Of a DNA stretch of 44,016 nucleotides, positions 33,510 through 41,998 are shown one piece after another; position 1 is the first letter of the stretch; each line of letters starts with the position of its first letter. The DNA is from Desulfobacteraceae bacterium (lineage in GTDB: Bacteria > Desulfobacterota > Desulfobacteria > Desulfobacterales > SKZT01). The notes beneath the pieces were generated by a model. That model ran no database searches and had not been told where the DNA came from. It was given only the letters and a program-made list of their open reading frames with translations. The stretch lies in contig JAABTQ010000026.1 in the NCBI GenBank assembly GCA_011389745.1, positions 1-44,016 on the forward strand, in the 5' to 3' direction. A program made the position numbers and the translations under genes.

Positions 33510-36122
33510 TTGGAGAGTTTGACTTTTATGGAGGGGTTACTGGGGATTCACGCCCGGAAAGAGGATTCATTACATTGTTTTGGATCAAAAGGGCTCAGGC
33601 TCAGGGAACTCGCCGGTTTAGGCTTTGATGTGCCCGACGGCTTTTTGATATCCGTCGAAAGTATGTCATGGCTGGTCAAGGCCTGTGGGATGGATCAATA
33701 TGTTTCCGATGTTGTGGCATCGGAAGCTGCCGGTGAATCGAATTTGGAAGAGGCGGTGAAAAAAACATTTCAGAAAATCGAATTGGAAAACACGATTTTC
33801 CGGCAGTTTATGGAGCGTATTGAAAAAATACGAGGGTTTCATCCGGAAATGTATCTTGCAGTCAGGTCTGCAGCAGTGGGAGAGGACGATGGTGCGGCAT
33901 CATATGCGGGGCAGTATTCCACTGTTTTGGGGGTTTCTCCGAAAAATGTTTTGAACGCTATTTTTGAGTGTTACGCTTCCTGGTGGTCGGACAGGGTCAT
34001 GGTTTACCGAAGGCAAAAGGGAATACCCCCATCCGAACCTTATATATCCGTGATCGTTCAGCGCCAATTATTGCCTGAATTTGCGGGCGTATTGTTCACC
34101 CGCCATCCTCTTTCAGGAAAAAAAGATACCATGCTGGTTGAAAGTGTGATTGGTCTGGGTGATAAGCTCGTATCAGGAGAGGTGACTCCCAGCAGGTGGG
34201 AAATATCCAGAAAAACCGGACTTACCAGTATAGGTTCCCGCCAGCAATCCTCAGAACAGGATATCGGAAAAAAAAATCTAATGCGGCTTTATGACATCGG
34301 AAATAAGCTGGAAAACCATTTCGGCCGGGGCATGGACATGGAATGGGCCATCGAAAAAAATCAGGTATATGTCCTTCAGGCCAGACCCATCACCAACGGA
34401 GCTTCTCATCCCGAAACTGAATCACCCGAACCTGTCCGTACCATGGTTGAATGGGCTGAAAATATTTACTCAAGAGCCATCATCGAAGACCTCTGGGCCG
34501 ACCGGATGAGTGACATTACCGGATCAATCGTTTTTGATGAATTTGCAGATCTTTTCACATTTAAACCCGTTTTGAGGAAATTGAAACTCAATGATATTGC
34601 AAACAAGGACCTGGTCAAAGTGATCAATGGGTATGGTTACCTCAGCAGCCAAGCTGTCGCCATGATCCTGGAACTGGTGCCCCGATCATTGCGTTTCAGA
34701 GAAATCTCCCGGATGTTTCCCGTTTCCATGCAAAAACAGGTATTGGAAACCCCATTCAACTGGAAAAAAGCGATAGGGTTAATTCCCCGAATTCCGTTTC
34801 TGATCACCGACCCGGCCATGATTCCTCTCTTTACTCGTCGTTTCCTGAAAAAACATCTCATTGCAATTGAAACGGAATTAAACAGGGTTGATGTATATTC
34901 CTATCAGAACATGACGCTGGGAGAGTTGAGTGACGAGCTGGAACGTGTGTTGAGCCTTCAGGGGAAACTCCAGGAAAGAAACCAGTGGGGGTACGGCAAC
35001 GCCACTGTTTTTACCTGGCTGCTTCGCCATCTGGCCACTATCGTTTTTAAAAAAAGCGAACAATGGGTCCTCGAACAAATTACACATATCCCCTCAAATG
35101 TTACAGTCAGGTCCCAGGAAAAGCTTAAATCCATTTGTCGCATGTGCGATGAAACGCTTCTGGAAAACGCTTTCAGGGGAAAAAATGGCAAGGATACATG
35201 GAAAGTGCTCTCCTCGGAATTTCCAAATCATCCTGTCACCCGGGCGATCCGATCTTTTGTAAAAACCTACAGGTTCCGATCAGCCAACCGGGATTTTATT
35301 CATCCCAGATGGGATGAAGCCCCGGAGATAGTGGTGTCTATGATGGTCGTTATGATAGGTTCCATGGAGAAGAATTCAGAAAAAGACCGGAGTTCCGTTT
35401 CAAGCTCCCAAATGAATTCATCCCGAAACCGAAACGGCCGCATGAAACCGTCAACTTTTCTCCTGGCTCCTTTTGTCAATGCCACCAGAAACTTTCTGGC
35501 TCTCAGGGAAGACCTCAGATATGGCCTGGACAAAATTTTTTACCGGATTCGAAAAATTTTGATCACCATATCCAAAACGCCCCAATTTGCCTCTTTAAAT
35601 GACATCCCGGATAGTATTTTTTTTATGACACTCACAGAACTTAGGGCTGTTTTTTCAGGTCAACTGACCGTTGATAGCCTGCATTCTAAAATAAAAACAA
35701 GAAGACAAACTTTTTATCAGGAGCAGGACCGTCCTCCTGCTTACTGCCTTAGAATGAATAAGCCGTCAGAGGCCATTATGACTTCAGCCGATTCATCCAC
35801 CACTATCCTTTCCGGAATCCCGGCCTCATCGGGAGTGGTTGAAGGCGTTGCACGGGTGATACGCCATACGGATCAGTTTCACTTGTTAAAACCCGGGGAA
35901 ATCCTGGTGGCTTTTAACACTGATCCCGGATGGACCCCTTTGTTCATGTCCGCAGCCGGAGTCATTGTGGAAATGGGAGGAATCCTGAACCATTGCGCCA
36001 TTGTAGCCAGAGAATATGGAATTCCGGCAGTAGTGGGCATCGAGCAAGTCAGCCGGAAAATAGAAACCGGCCGGAAAGTTCGGCTCGATGGAAATACCGG
36101 TGTGGTAGAATTGCTTTTATAG
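33510..36122 (+). CDS. PEP synthase-like / rifampin-phosphotransferase-like dikinase
   Basis: 870 residues. N-terminal ATP-grasp (AVRSAAVGEDDGAASYAGQY, LFTRHPLSGKKDTMLVESVI, MEWAIEKNQVYVLQARPI to about residue 290), a long middle substrate region, and the swivelling phosphohistidine domain near the C-terminus (GGILNHCAIVAREYGIPAVV, H828). The PEP/pyruvate TIM barrel of true PEP synthase is absent. That order, size and histidine position match rifampin phosphotransferases, which pass the ATP beta-phosphate to a substrate bound by the middle domain. The middle domain is not visibly like RPH, so the substrate is unknown; a cell-envelope molecule is plausible from its neighbours. Start TTG 33510 or ATG 33528. 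Confidence 0.8.
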   Translation: MESLTFMEGLLGIHARKEDSLHCFGSKGLRLRELAGLGFDVPDGFLISVESMSWLVKACGMDQYVSDVVASEAAGESNLEEAVKKTFQKIELENTIFRQFMERIEKIRGFHPEMYLAVRSAAVGEDDGAASYAGQYSTVLGVSPKNVLNAIFECYASWWSDRVMVYRRQKGIPPSEPYISVIVQRQLLPEFAGVLFTRHPLSGKKDTMLVESVIGLGDKLVSGEVTPSRWEISRKTGLTSIGSRQQSSEQDIGKKNLMRLYDIGNKLENHFGRGMDMEWAIEKNQVYVLQARPITNGASHPETESPEPVRTMVEWAENIYSRAIIEDLWADRMSDITGSIVFDEFADLFTFKPVLRKLKLNDIANKDLVKVINGYGYLSSQAVAMILELVPRSLRFREISRMFPVSMQKQVLETPFNWKKAIGLIPRIPFLITDPAMIPLFTRRFLKKHLIAIETELNRVDVYSYQNMTLGELSDELERVLSLQGKLQERNQWGYGNATVFTWLLRHLATIVFKKSEQWVLEQITHIPSNVTVRSQEKLKSICRMCDETLLENAFRGKNGKDTWKVLSSEFPNHPVTRAIRSFVKTYRFRSANRDFIHPRWDEAPEIVVSMMVVMIGSMEKNSEKDRSSVSSSQMNSSRNRNGRMKPSTFLLAPFVNATRNFLALREDLRYGLDKIFYRIRKILITISKTPQFASLNDIPDSIFFMTLTELRAVFSGQLTVDSLHSKIKTRRQTFYQEQDRPPAYCLRMNKPSEAIMTSADSSTTILSGIPASSGVVEGVARVIRHTDQFHLLKPGEILVAFNTDPGWTPLFMSAAGVIVEMGGILNHCAIVAREYGIPAVVGIEQVSRKIETGRKVRLDGNTGVVELLL

Positions 36123-36199
36123 AACAATTCTATTTGCATTTGAGATATGCCGGGATCCGTGTAAACAGCATTTTTTTATTGTAATATTTTTAACTTTTG

Positions 36200-36228
36200 T
36201 ATAGGATTAAATATAAATAATCCGTATA
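36200..36228. promoter_or_regulatory. Operator-like inverted repeat upstream of the GAF gene
   Basis: GGATTA (36204-36209) and TAATCC (36218-36223) are inverted around eight bases, extended by TATA on each side with one offset. It lies in the 361-base gap 36123-36483, in which I see no gene or strong terminator. Confidence 0.35.
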
Positions 36229-36483
36229 AAAAAATTGTGAACTGGCGGGCTTGCACCATATCGTATCATTGAATTGAAACATTGCAGTTTTTTTAATGTT
36301 CATCCGGTGCCTGATTCAACTGATTCTTTTCCAGGCGACTTCGCGCTTCTCTTCTGCTTTGGAAAACACTCACACTCCTTCTCTCCGGCCGCTGTCTTAT
36401 AAGTTTGGCGTATCTCAAAAAGGACCGTAAAACATATTCGTCCAATGCCAATTCATCAACCCATTAAATAAGGGAGGCCGTTC

Positions 36484-37041
36484 ATGAAGAAAGAACTTAT
36501 CAACTATGAAACCTTTATTAACATTACCAAGTCCATTTCTCACTCTAAAATTCCCGAAGAGATCGTATTGATGACCGTGGATGGAATCAAGAACGCTCTG
36601 GATGTCAAGGGATGTGCCTTGTTTCTCATCAACAAGAAGTCCCAGGAACTTGAGATCGCCGCCTCTTTCGGGCTGAGCGATGAATACATCAACAAAGGCC
36701 CCCTCAGCGCCATGCAGTCCATAGCTGATTCCTTGAAAGATGGCCCCGTAGCAATCTATGACGTATCCGACGACCCGAGAATCCAATATCCCGAAGCCGC
36801 TCGAAAAGAGGGTATTGCGTCAATTCTCTCAGTACCTATCATTGTCGGGGGACGTCTGCTCGGAGCGCTCCGGGTCTATACTGCCGAGCCCTGGGAGTTT
36901 ACCCTCTCGGATGTCAATTTCGTACAGGCCCTGGCCCAGTTCGCAGGTATGGCCATTGACATGTGCCGGATGTATCAGGGACAGAAAGAAGCCGTCGATG
37001 TTCTGAAACGGATGAGGGAAGCCAATATCGCCCGAACCTGA
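36484..37041 (+). CDS. GAF-domain protein
   Basis: 185 residues from an ATG with a GGGAGG site. One GAF domain at about 18-165 (ILMTVDGIKNALDVKGCALF-like start, RKEGIASILSVPIIVGGRLL, GALRVYTAEPWEF, FAGMAIDMCRMY), no output domain and a short basic tail. It would act as a small sensor or bind a partner. A perfect hairpin lies 14 bases beyond the stop, so it is monocistronic. The ligand is not known. It is unlike the GAF-ANTAR protein in lacking an RNA-binding part. Confidence 0.85.
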   Translation: MKKELINYETFINITKSISHSKIPEEIVLMTVDGIKNALDVKGCALFLINKKSQELEIAASFGLSDEYINKGPLSAMQSIADSLKDGPVAIYDVSDDPRIQYPEAARKEGIASILSVPIIVGGRLLGALRVYTAEPWEFTLSDVNFVQALAQFAGMAIDMCRMYQGQKEAVDVLKRMREANIART

Positions 37042-37055
37042 CAGCCCTGAATTTA

Positions 37056-37088
37056 TTGTTTCCATCCGGAATCTCCGGATGGAAACAA
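37056..37088 (+). terminator. Perfect 15-pair hairpin after the GAF gene
   Basis: TTGTTTCCATCCGGA (37056-37070), loop ATC, TCCGGATGGAAACAA (37074-37088). The stem has no mismatch. No long U run follows, so termination is weaker than the stem suggests. It may protect the 3' end. Confidence 0.65.
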
Positions 37089-37315
37089 GGATAATTCTCT
37101 CCGTCGTATCGTATATTTTATTCTAACCAGTTTATTGACAGTGACCCTGAACCTGTTTAACCTATCAGGAAAGTCAGTACACACTATCATCAAAATAAGC
37201 GTCTTCTCAACGGGCTTCAAAGTTGTATAGTAACCCTTTGCTTGTCATTGTGGGGGATTGACTCACGATGGCTTAATAGTTTGCAAAAAGACTATTTACC
37301 AAAGGAGGTAATACC

Positions 37316-38248
37316 ATGCAGCCTTCAACCGACATCACAGATCATGATCGATATGCCAAGTGTATTGAAGTATCAAAGCGGGTCCGGTGGGATATCGACA
37401 AGGATGTCATCCGGGGTCGGGAATTTGACTTTTCCCAGAAATTTTTACCTGACGGTATTTCCCAGATTAATCAATTCGATTTTTTAAGTGCTGAAGAAAA
37501 GAGGTTCCTCAGCCAGATTCAGGGACGAACCTATGCCAACATGTTCGGATTCGTGGAGCGATTTATCACTGCCAAAATTCTCGAATTAACCCGTGATCAT
37601 TGGCTTGGAGATCAAGTCGTCCTTGAAGCCTTAATTCGATTCTGTGATGAAGAAGTAAAGCATCAGGATCTGTTTCGGCGGGTAGAGACACTGATGGCCA
37701 AGGGCATGCCTGTGGGGTACAAATTCCTGCCCGATCCGGATGCGGTCGCCGAAGCGGTATTGAAAAACTCCACATGGGCTGTTATGGCTCTGATTCTGGA
37801 AATTGAACTTTTTACACAGGAACATTACAAGCAGAGCATAGAGCCGAATGAAAACCTTTCTGAGCTTTACAAGGACCTGTTTTTATTTCACTGGAAAGAA
37901 GAAACCACTCATGCAATCATGGATGAGCTGGAGTGGCCTCGGGAAGATCACAAGCTTTCCCCTGAACAGAGGAATCAGGCTGTTGATGAACTTATTGGAA
38001 TTGTGGTGGATGTGGATAGTATTCTCCAGGCTCAGAGTGCAGCTGATGTGGAATATTTTTTAGAGGTCTGCGACCGGACATTTACCACAGATGAAATCGC
38101 ACGGCTAAAATCCGGAGTGTTAAAAGCTTACCGCTGGCAATACATTTTTTCAGGTGTTGAGCATCCGCGATTTAAGAAATTGATAAAGACTTTGACCACG
38201 GATGAGCAACTTAGGCGTATTCGGACCGCGCTGGCGCCTCTTGCATAA
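37316..38248 (+). CDS. Ferritin-like diiron protein (AurF-like)
   Basis: 310 helical residues with two metal-binding pairs typical of di-iron carboxylate proteins: E81 (FVERF), E113 and H116 (DEEVKH), E162 or E164 (LEIEL), and E196 with H199 (KEETTH). Length and spacing suit an AurF-like N-oxygenase/diiron oxidase group rather than rubrerythrin or ferritin. Such proteins activate oxygen or detoxify it, a sensible function near oxidant stress in an anaerobe. The ATG has an AAAGGAGGT site. The substrate is not evident. Confidence 0.7.
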   Translation: MQPSTDITDHDRYAKCIEVSKRVRWDIDKDVIRGREFDFSQKFLPDGISQINQFDFLSAEEKRFLSQIQGRTYANMFGFVERFITAKILELTRDHWLGDQVVLEALIRFCDEEVKHQDLFRRVETLMAKGMPVGYKFLPDPDAVAEAVLKNSTWAVMALILEIELFTQEHYKQSIEPNENLSELYKDLFLFHWKEETTHAIMDELEWPREDHKLSPEQRNQAVDELIGIVVDVDSILQAQSAADVEYFLEVCDRTFTTDEIARLKSGVLKAYRWQYIFSGVEHPRFKKLIKTLTTDEQLRRIRTALAPLA

Positions 38249-38329
38249 ATTAAGCGGTCAGGATTTTGCAATCAGATTAATTTGAGTTTAACCCATACCT
38301 ATCATTGGAGAAACTAAGGAGGTATTGCT

Positions 38330-38836
38330 ATGAACATAAAATTTAAAGCAAAGTTATCGGTTATTTTACTTTCAACATGCCTTTTATTGATATTTACAGC
38401 ATTTGCAACGGCGGGAGATTACAAGGCATTGAAAGACGTCCAATCCGTAAAAACGATTTTTGATTTCAGGGATGGAAATCCTGAGTATGCCCTGGTTCAT
38501 ATCAAATTGCTTCATGACACTTATAAGGACAATGCCATAAGAGCCGTTACCGAAAAACCTGACTTCGTAGTGGTTTTCATGGCCGGCTCGGTAAATCTTT
38601 TGTCGAACAGCAGAGAGGGATTTTCGCCTGAACAAAAAAAAATGTTGGAAGAAATGGATACTGTTATTGAAGCCATGGCCAAAGATGGCATCCAAATGGA
38701 AATCTGCATGTTTGCCGCCAATTTCTTTGGTGTGGCCCCGGAAACCATATCGCCTTTAATTTCCCGCGTGGATAATGGCTGGATATCTTCAATAGGCTAT
38801 CAGGCAAAAGGGTATACGCTAATACCTGTTTATTAA
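38330..38836 (+). CDS. Exported DsrE-like protein
   Basis: 168 residues. A clear signal peptide (1-28, VILLSTCLLLIFTAFATAG) is followed by a DsrE/DsrF-type alpha/beta domain: KTIFDFRDGNPEYALVHIKL, FVVVFMAGSVNLL, QMEICMFAANFFGV with one cysteine in the position typical of sulfur-carrying family members, and a GYTLIPVY end. Cytoplasmic DsrEFH carries sulfur; periplasmic DsrE-like proteins are common in sulfur bacteria with unknown partners. The ATG has AAGGAGG. It may be transcribed with the diiron gene 81 bases upstream. Confidence 0.8.
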   Translation: MNIKFKAKLSVILLSTCLLLIFTAFATAGDYKALKDVQSVKTIFDFRDGNPEYALVHIKLLHDTYKDNAIRAVTEKPDFVVVFMAGSVNLLSNSREGFSPEQKKMLEEMDTVIEAMAKDGIQMEICMFAANFFGVAPETISPLISRVDNGWISSIGYQAKGYTLIPVY

Positions 38837-38994
38837 GGGGTGTCTGAGTCATATGCAAAAATGATCTTTAGCGGTGTCCAAAATATTTTGTCTCAAAATA
38901 ACTATAGACTAACAGGCGGCCTTTTGATAGGGTAGCGTGGGGTATGTGGATATACAGTCCAATTGAAACGTTACCTTTGAAAAAGGAGGTTGCC

Positions 38995-39909
38995 ATGATA
39001 GTCCAATGTGGTCGACAGATTAAAAAAGAGGAGCTTGTTCAGATTCGCGAGACCGTTGAGACATTTTGTCGCCTGAGCCGAACTGAATTGGCCCACACAG
39101 TGTGTGAACATTTGGGTTGGCAAACCGCCTCGGGCAGCAACAAGGTGGATGCATGCATGAAGTTGCTCAAAACCCTGGAGGCCCGAGGGCTCATAAAATT
39201 GCCTGGCAAGGCTGATGCAGGTTGCAAGCGGCATAAGCAACCGGTGGTAAACAATACGGTGGTCCTTGCTCAGGAAACTGTCGAAGGTAAACTTGGCAAC
39301 ATAGGGCCAATCAAGCTCAGGGTTGTAATAGGCAAAGAAGAAACGGCCATTTTTAATGAATATCTGCGCCGTTACCACTACCTGGGCTATAAAAGACCCT
39401 TTGGATGTTTTCTTCGATATTTTGTTGAGGGCCCACGGTCAATATTGGGCTGCATGCTGTTTTCAGGCGCAGCCAAGGCACTCAAATCAAGGGATCAATG
39501 GATCGGCTGGAGCACCAATGAGCGGTTAAGAAATCAGGGTTTTGTTGTAAACAACGGGCGGTTTTTGATTTTTCCCTGGGTCCGGGTCAAATACCTGGCA
39601 AGCCACGCACTGGGTAGGGTTGTCAGGGTCCTGGGACAGGACTGGCAACAGCAATGGGGCTATCGTCCGGTTTTACTGGAGACCTTTGTTGATCCGCAAT
39701 ATTATGATGGGACATGCTACCGGGCGTCAAATTTTAAGTATCTTGGGATGACCAGCGGAGCAGGACTTGTTCGGAAGGGCAAAACCTACACAACGAGTCC
39801 GAAAAAGATTTTTGTTTATCCGCTTGTGGATAATTTCCGGCAAATTTTATGTTCACAGCATGCGCCCAGCAATTCTCATTTTGGCCATACTAACGATATG
39901 AAACCATAA
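38995..39909 (+). CDS. DruA-like DUF4338 protein (solitary)
   Basis: 304 residues from ATG 38995, with a near-perfect AAAAGGAGGT site. The N-terminal part (LSRTELAHTVCEHLGWQTAS, ACMKLLKTLEARGLIKLP) is a DruA-type winged-helix-like region and the rest a DUF4338 domain (YHYLGYKRPFGCFLRYFVEG, LFSGAAKALKSRDQWIGWS, NGRFLIFPWVRVKYLASHAL, VLLETFVDPQYYDGTCYRAS). DruA is one of the Druantia defence proteins, but DUF4338 proteins also travel with insertion sequences. None of the other Druantia genes is present, and the next reading frame is a basic stub, so a mobile-element context is more likely. Confidence 0.75.
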   Translation: MIVQCGRQIKKEELVQIRETVETFCRLSRTELAHTVCEHLGWQTASGSNKVDACMKLLKTLEARGLIKLPGKADAGCKRHKQPVVNNTVVLAQETVEGKLGNIGPIKLRVVIGKEETAIFNEYLRRYHYLGYKRPFGCFLRYFVEGPRSILGCMLFSGAAKALKSRDQWIGWSTNERLRNQGFVVNNGRFLIFPWVRVKYLASHALGRVVRVLGQDWQQQWGYRPVLLETFVDPQYYDGTCYRASNFKYLGMTSGAGLVRKGKTYTTSPKKIFVYPLVDNFRQILCSQHAPSNSHFGHTNDMKP

Positions 39910-39934
39910 TTTTATTGCACAGCCTTATGCGCTG

Positions 39935-40156
39935 ATGAACAAACCCAGCCGCAGGCCAAGTCGTGAACAGATCAAAGCCCAAAGAAAGCAGCGCAAGCAG
40001 GATCGAGGATCCGAGAAACCCAGCATTTTTATTCATGCGACAGCAATGAGCCGCTTGACAAGACCATTTAAAAAAACTATTGAAAAACCAAAGTTAATTG
40101 TCGATCCACATGGGTGCTGTATTTCATCATCGCAGCTGTTAACAACCAGTTTCTGA
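39935..40156 (+). pseudogene. Basic stub, possibly the N-terminus of a transposase
   Basis: 73 residues beginning MNKPSRRPSREQIKAQRKQRKQ, an extremely basic start that I associate with some insertion-sequence transposases paired with DUF4338 genes. The remainder does not follow a transposase pattern, and another frame is open over the last part, so the gene was probably shortened by deletion. The assignment rests on composition and position and is weak. No flanking inverted repeats were found for an element spanning 38995-40156. Confidence 0.35.
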
Positions 40157-40187
40157 GAGATTATCGTGCTTCAGGACATTTAATGGC

Positions 40188-40685
40188 ATGTATATAGCAA
40201 ATCAGTTCAAACAGGCACAAAAAATTATACGCGAATTTAACCCTGAAAATTTAAAATCCTTACAAAAAATTTGTCGGGAAATTCAAGCAACCCAAAATGC
40301 GCTCCAGGAAAAATCAAAAGATCTGATGACCCGGTGTATCAAAAAATGCGGGGGCATTTGCTGTAAAAATGTGCAGTCGGATCTGATTATTAGCCACTGG
40401 GACTTTGTTTTTATCCTGACATTGAAACCTTCCCTGGAAAAAAACATGCTAAAATGCCTGGAAAAGGAACAGCCGTTTTTCTCCTCAGACTGCATATTTC
40501 TCAGAGATGGTGCCGGCCCGTGTATTTTTCCCAATAATATGCGTCCGGAAGTTTGTATCGTCACATTCTGCGACGATACATCGCCGGTAAAAAAAGAAAT
40601 CGTCAGCGTTAAGCGAAAATTTTTCAAACTTACCTGGTTTGTCCTTTTGCGAAAATTCAGAAGTATATTTTTTTCGCATAAATAA
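40188..40685 (+). CDS. Cysteine-rich metal-chelating protein (YkgJ-like)
   Basis: 165 residues. An N-terminal helical part is followed by paired cysteines: CIKKCGGICCKNVQ, then DCIFLRDGAGPCIFPNNMRP, then VCIVTFC. Such spacing is typical of the YkgJ (UPF0153) zinc- or iron-chelating cluster group. The C-terminus is basic and hydrophobic. Function unknown. It has no close neighbours on the same transcript except the DUF4338 gene upstream. Confidence 0.6.
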   Translation: MYIANQFKQAQKIIREFNPENLKSLQKICREIQATQNALQEKSKDLMTRCIKKCGGICCKNVQSDLIISHWDFVFILTLKPSLEKNMLKCLEKEQPFFSSDCIFLRDGAGPCIFPNNMRPEVCIVTFCDDTSPVKKEIVSVKRKFFKLTWFVLLRKFRSIFFSHK

Positions 40686-40691
40686 TTTTTG

Positions 40692-40720
40692 TTGACATGG
40701 AAAGTTCGGTTTTCCATATT
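40692..40720 (+). promoter_or_regulatory. Promoter of the broken ArsR gene
   Basis: TTGACA at 40692-40697 and CATATT at 40715-40720, spacing 17. An AT-rich ATAT...ATAT stretch and a GGAGG site follow before the ATG at 40744. Confidence 0.55.
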
Positions 40721-40743
40721 GCTATATATCTATATGGAGGTAA

Positions 40744-40898
40744 ATGCGAGAGTTCATAAAAGTCATGAAGGCACTTTCCGAGCCGAACCGGGTAAGATGG
40801 TCAAGCTACTGCAACGTAAAGCATTGTGCGTGTGTGAAAAAAGAAGCTCTGGGTCTGGCCCAGTCTACCGTTAGCAAACACCTTAAGATACTTTCAAA
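40744..40898 (+). pseudogene. ArsR-family repressor, frameshifted and truncated
   Basis: MREFIKVMKALSEPNRV is in one frame, KMVKLLQRKALCVCE in the next, and EALGLAQSTVSKHLKILS back in the first. Two opposite single-base changes, a missing A near 40793 and an extra A in the run around 40838-40843, restore the reading frame. Together they give the start of an ArsR/SmtB winged helix, with the CVC metal motif in its usual place and the recognition helix STVSKHLKIL. After KILS the sequence changes to an unrelated frame, so the second half is lost. Confidence 0.75.
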
Positions 40899-40988
40899 CC
40901 ATTGCGCTCGCCGGCGGAGACTAAAGCCGACATCCCGGCCCTGGAAACCATTTCCCTGGAGCTGGAAGAAGCCGTGCTGGAGGAGTGA
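40899..40988 (+). pseudogene. 3' remnant of a probable type I restriction hsdM gene
   Basis: The frame ending with TGA at 40986-40988 reads PLRSPAETKADIPALE and continues as an acidic helix to VLEE. This resembles the C-terminal tail of N-6 adenine methylase subunits (HsdM), which end with a similar PAE-x-x-A-x-I-x-ALE helix. The stop lies two bases before the rhuM start, the order seen in some type I loci. Only 30 codons remain, so the identification is tentative. Confidence 0.45.
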
Positions 40989-40990
40989 TC

Positions 40991-41998
40991 ATGGATGAGG
41001 ACCGGCAGGATATTATCATTTACAATACCATCGACGGCAGAGCCTCGGTATCTCTTTATGCCAAAGACGGCATGGTCTGGATGAACCAGAATCAGTTGGC
41101 GGAACTTTTTGACACCTCCGTGCCCAACATCAGCATGCACATAGCTAACATACTGAAAGAAAAGGAATTAGATGAAAATTCAGTTGTTAAGCAATACTTA
41201 ACAACTGCCGCCGACGGTAAAGATTATCAGGTCACCTTTTATTCCCTGGAAATGGTCCTGGCCATCGGGTTCAGGGTCCGGAGCAAACGGGGCACCCAAT
41301 TCAGAATCTGGGCCAACCAGCATCTGAAAGAGTATATGGTCAAGGGGTTTGTCATGGATGACGAACGCCTGAAAAATCCCGACGGCAGACCCGACTATTT
41401 TGACGAGCTGTTGGAACGCATCCGGGATATCCGGGCGTCTGAAAAGCGCTTTTACCAGAAGGTCCGGGATCTGTTCGCCCTGAGCATCGATTACGACAAA
41501 ACCGATAAAGCCACCCAGATGTTTTTTGCCGAAACCCAAAACAAGCTGCTCTATGCCGTCACCGGAAAAACCGCCGCCGAAATCATCCTGGATCGGGCCG
41601 ACGCGGATAAACTCAATATGGCGCTCACCTCCTGGAAAGGCAGTGTGGTACGCAAGCAAGATATTTCCATCGCCAAAAATTATCTCAATGAAGATGAGAT
41701 CGATACCTTAAATCGTCTGGTGGTGATCTTTTTGGAAACCGCCGAGCTGAGAGTCAAAAACCGTTCCGACATTACCATGAAGTTCTGGCACGAAAACGTG
41801 GACCGCATATTGACCTTCAACGAAAAACCGCTGCTCAAAGGTAAAGGAATCATCAGCAAAGCGGAAATGGAGGAAAAAGTCAAGGAAATATACCGGCTGT
41901 TTGATGCAAAGCGTAAAAAGTATGAGGCGATTCAAGCGGATCAAGAGGATCTGGCGGAACTCAAGGTGCTGGAAGAGAAGATAGAAAAGAGCAAATAA
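40991..41998 (+). CDS. rhuM: RhuM-family protein
   Basis: 335 residues from ATG 40991. A RhuM/PhiC31-type N-terminal region (IIIYNTIDGRASVSLYAKDG, WMNQNQLAELFDTSVPNIS with a helix-turn-helix) is followed by GTQFRIWANQHLKEYMVKG and a long C-terminal helical part (YLNEDEIDTLNRLVVIFLE). RhuM proteins occur in pathogenicity islands and inside type I restriction loci; the molecular job is unknown. Here it is intact between an hsdM-like tail and a possible hsdS start, which it overlaps (TAATG). Confidence 0.9.
   Translation: MDEDRQDIIIYNTIDGRASVSLYAKDGMVWMNQNQLAELFDTSVPNISMHIANILKEKELDENSVVKQYLTTAADGKDYQVTFYSLEMVLAIGFRVRSKRGTQFRIWANQHLKEYMVKGFVMDDERLKNPDGRPDYFDELLERIRDIRASEKRFYQKVRDLFALSIDYDKTDKATQMFFAETQNKLLYAVTGKTAAEIILDRADADKLNMALTSWKGSVVRKQDISIAKNYLNEDEIDTLNRLVVIFLETAELRVKNRSDITMKFWHENVDRILTFNEKPLLKGKGIISKAEMEEKVKEIYRLFDAKRKKYEAIQADQEDLAELKVLEEKIEKSK

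Noticed and set aside
38880-40200. Terminal inverted repeats around the DruA-like gene and basic stub
   Set aside because: I compared both flanks and found no matching arms, so I did not call a complete insertion sequence.
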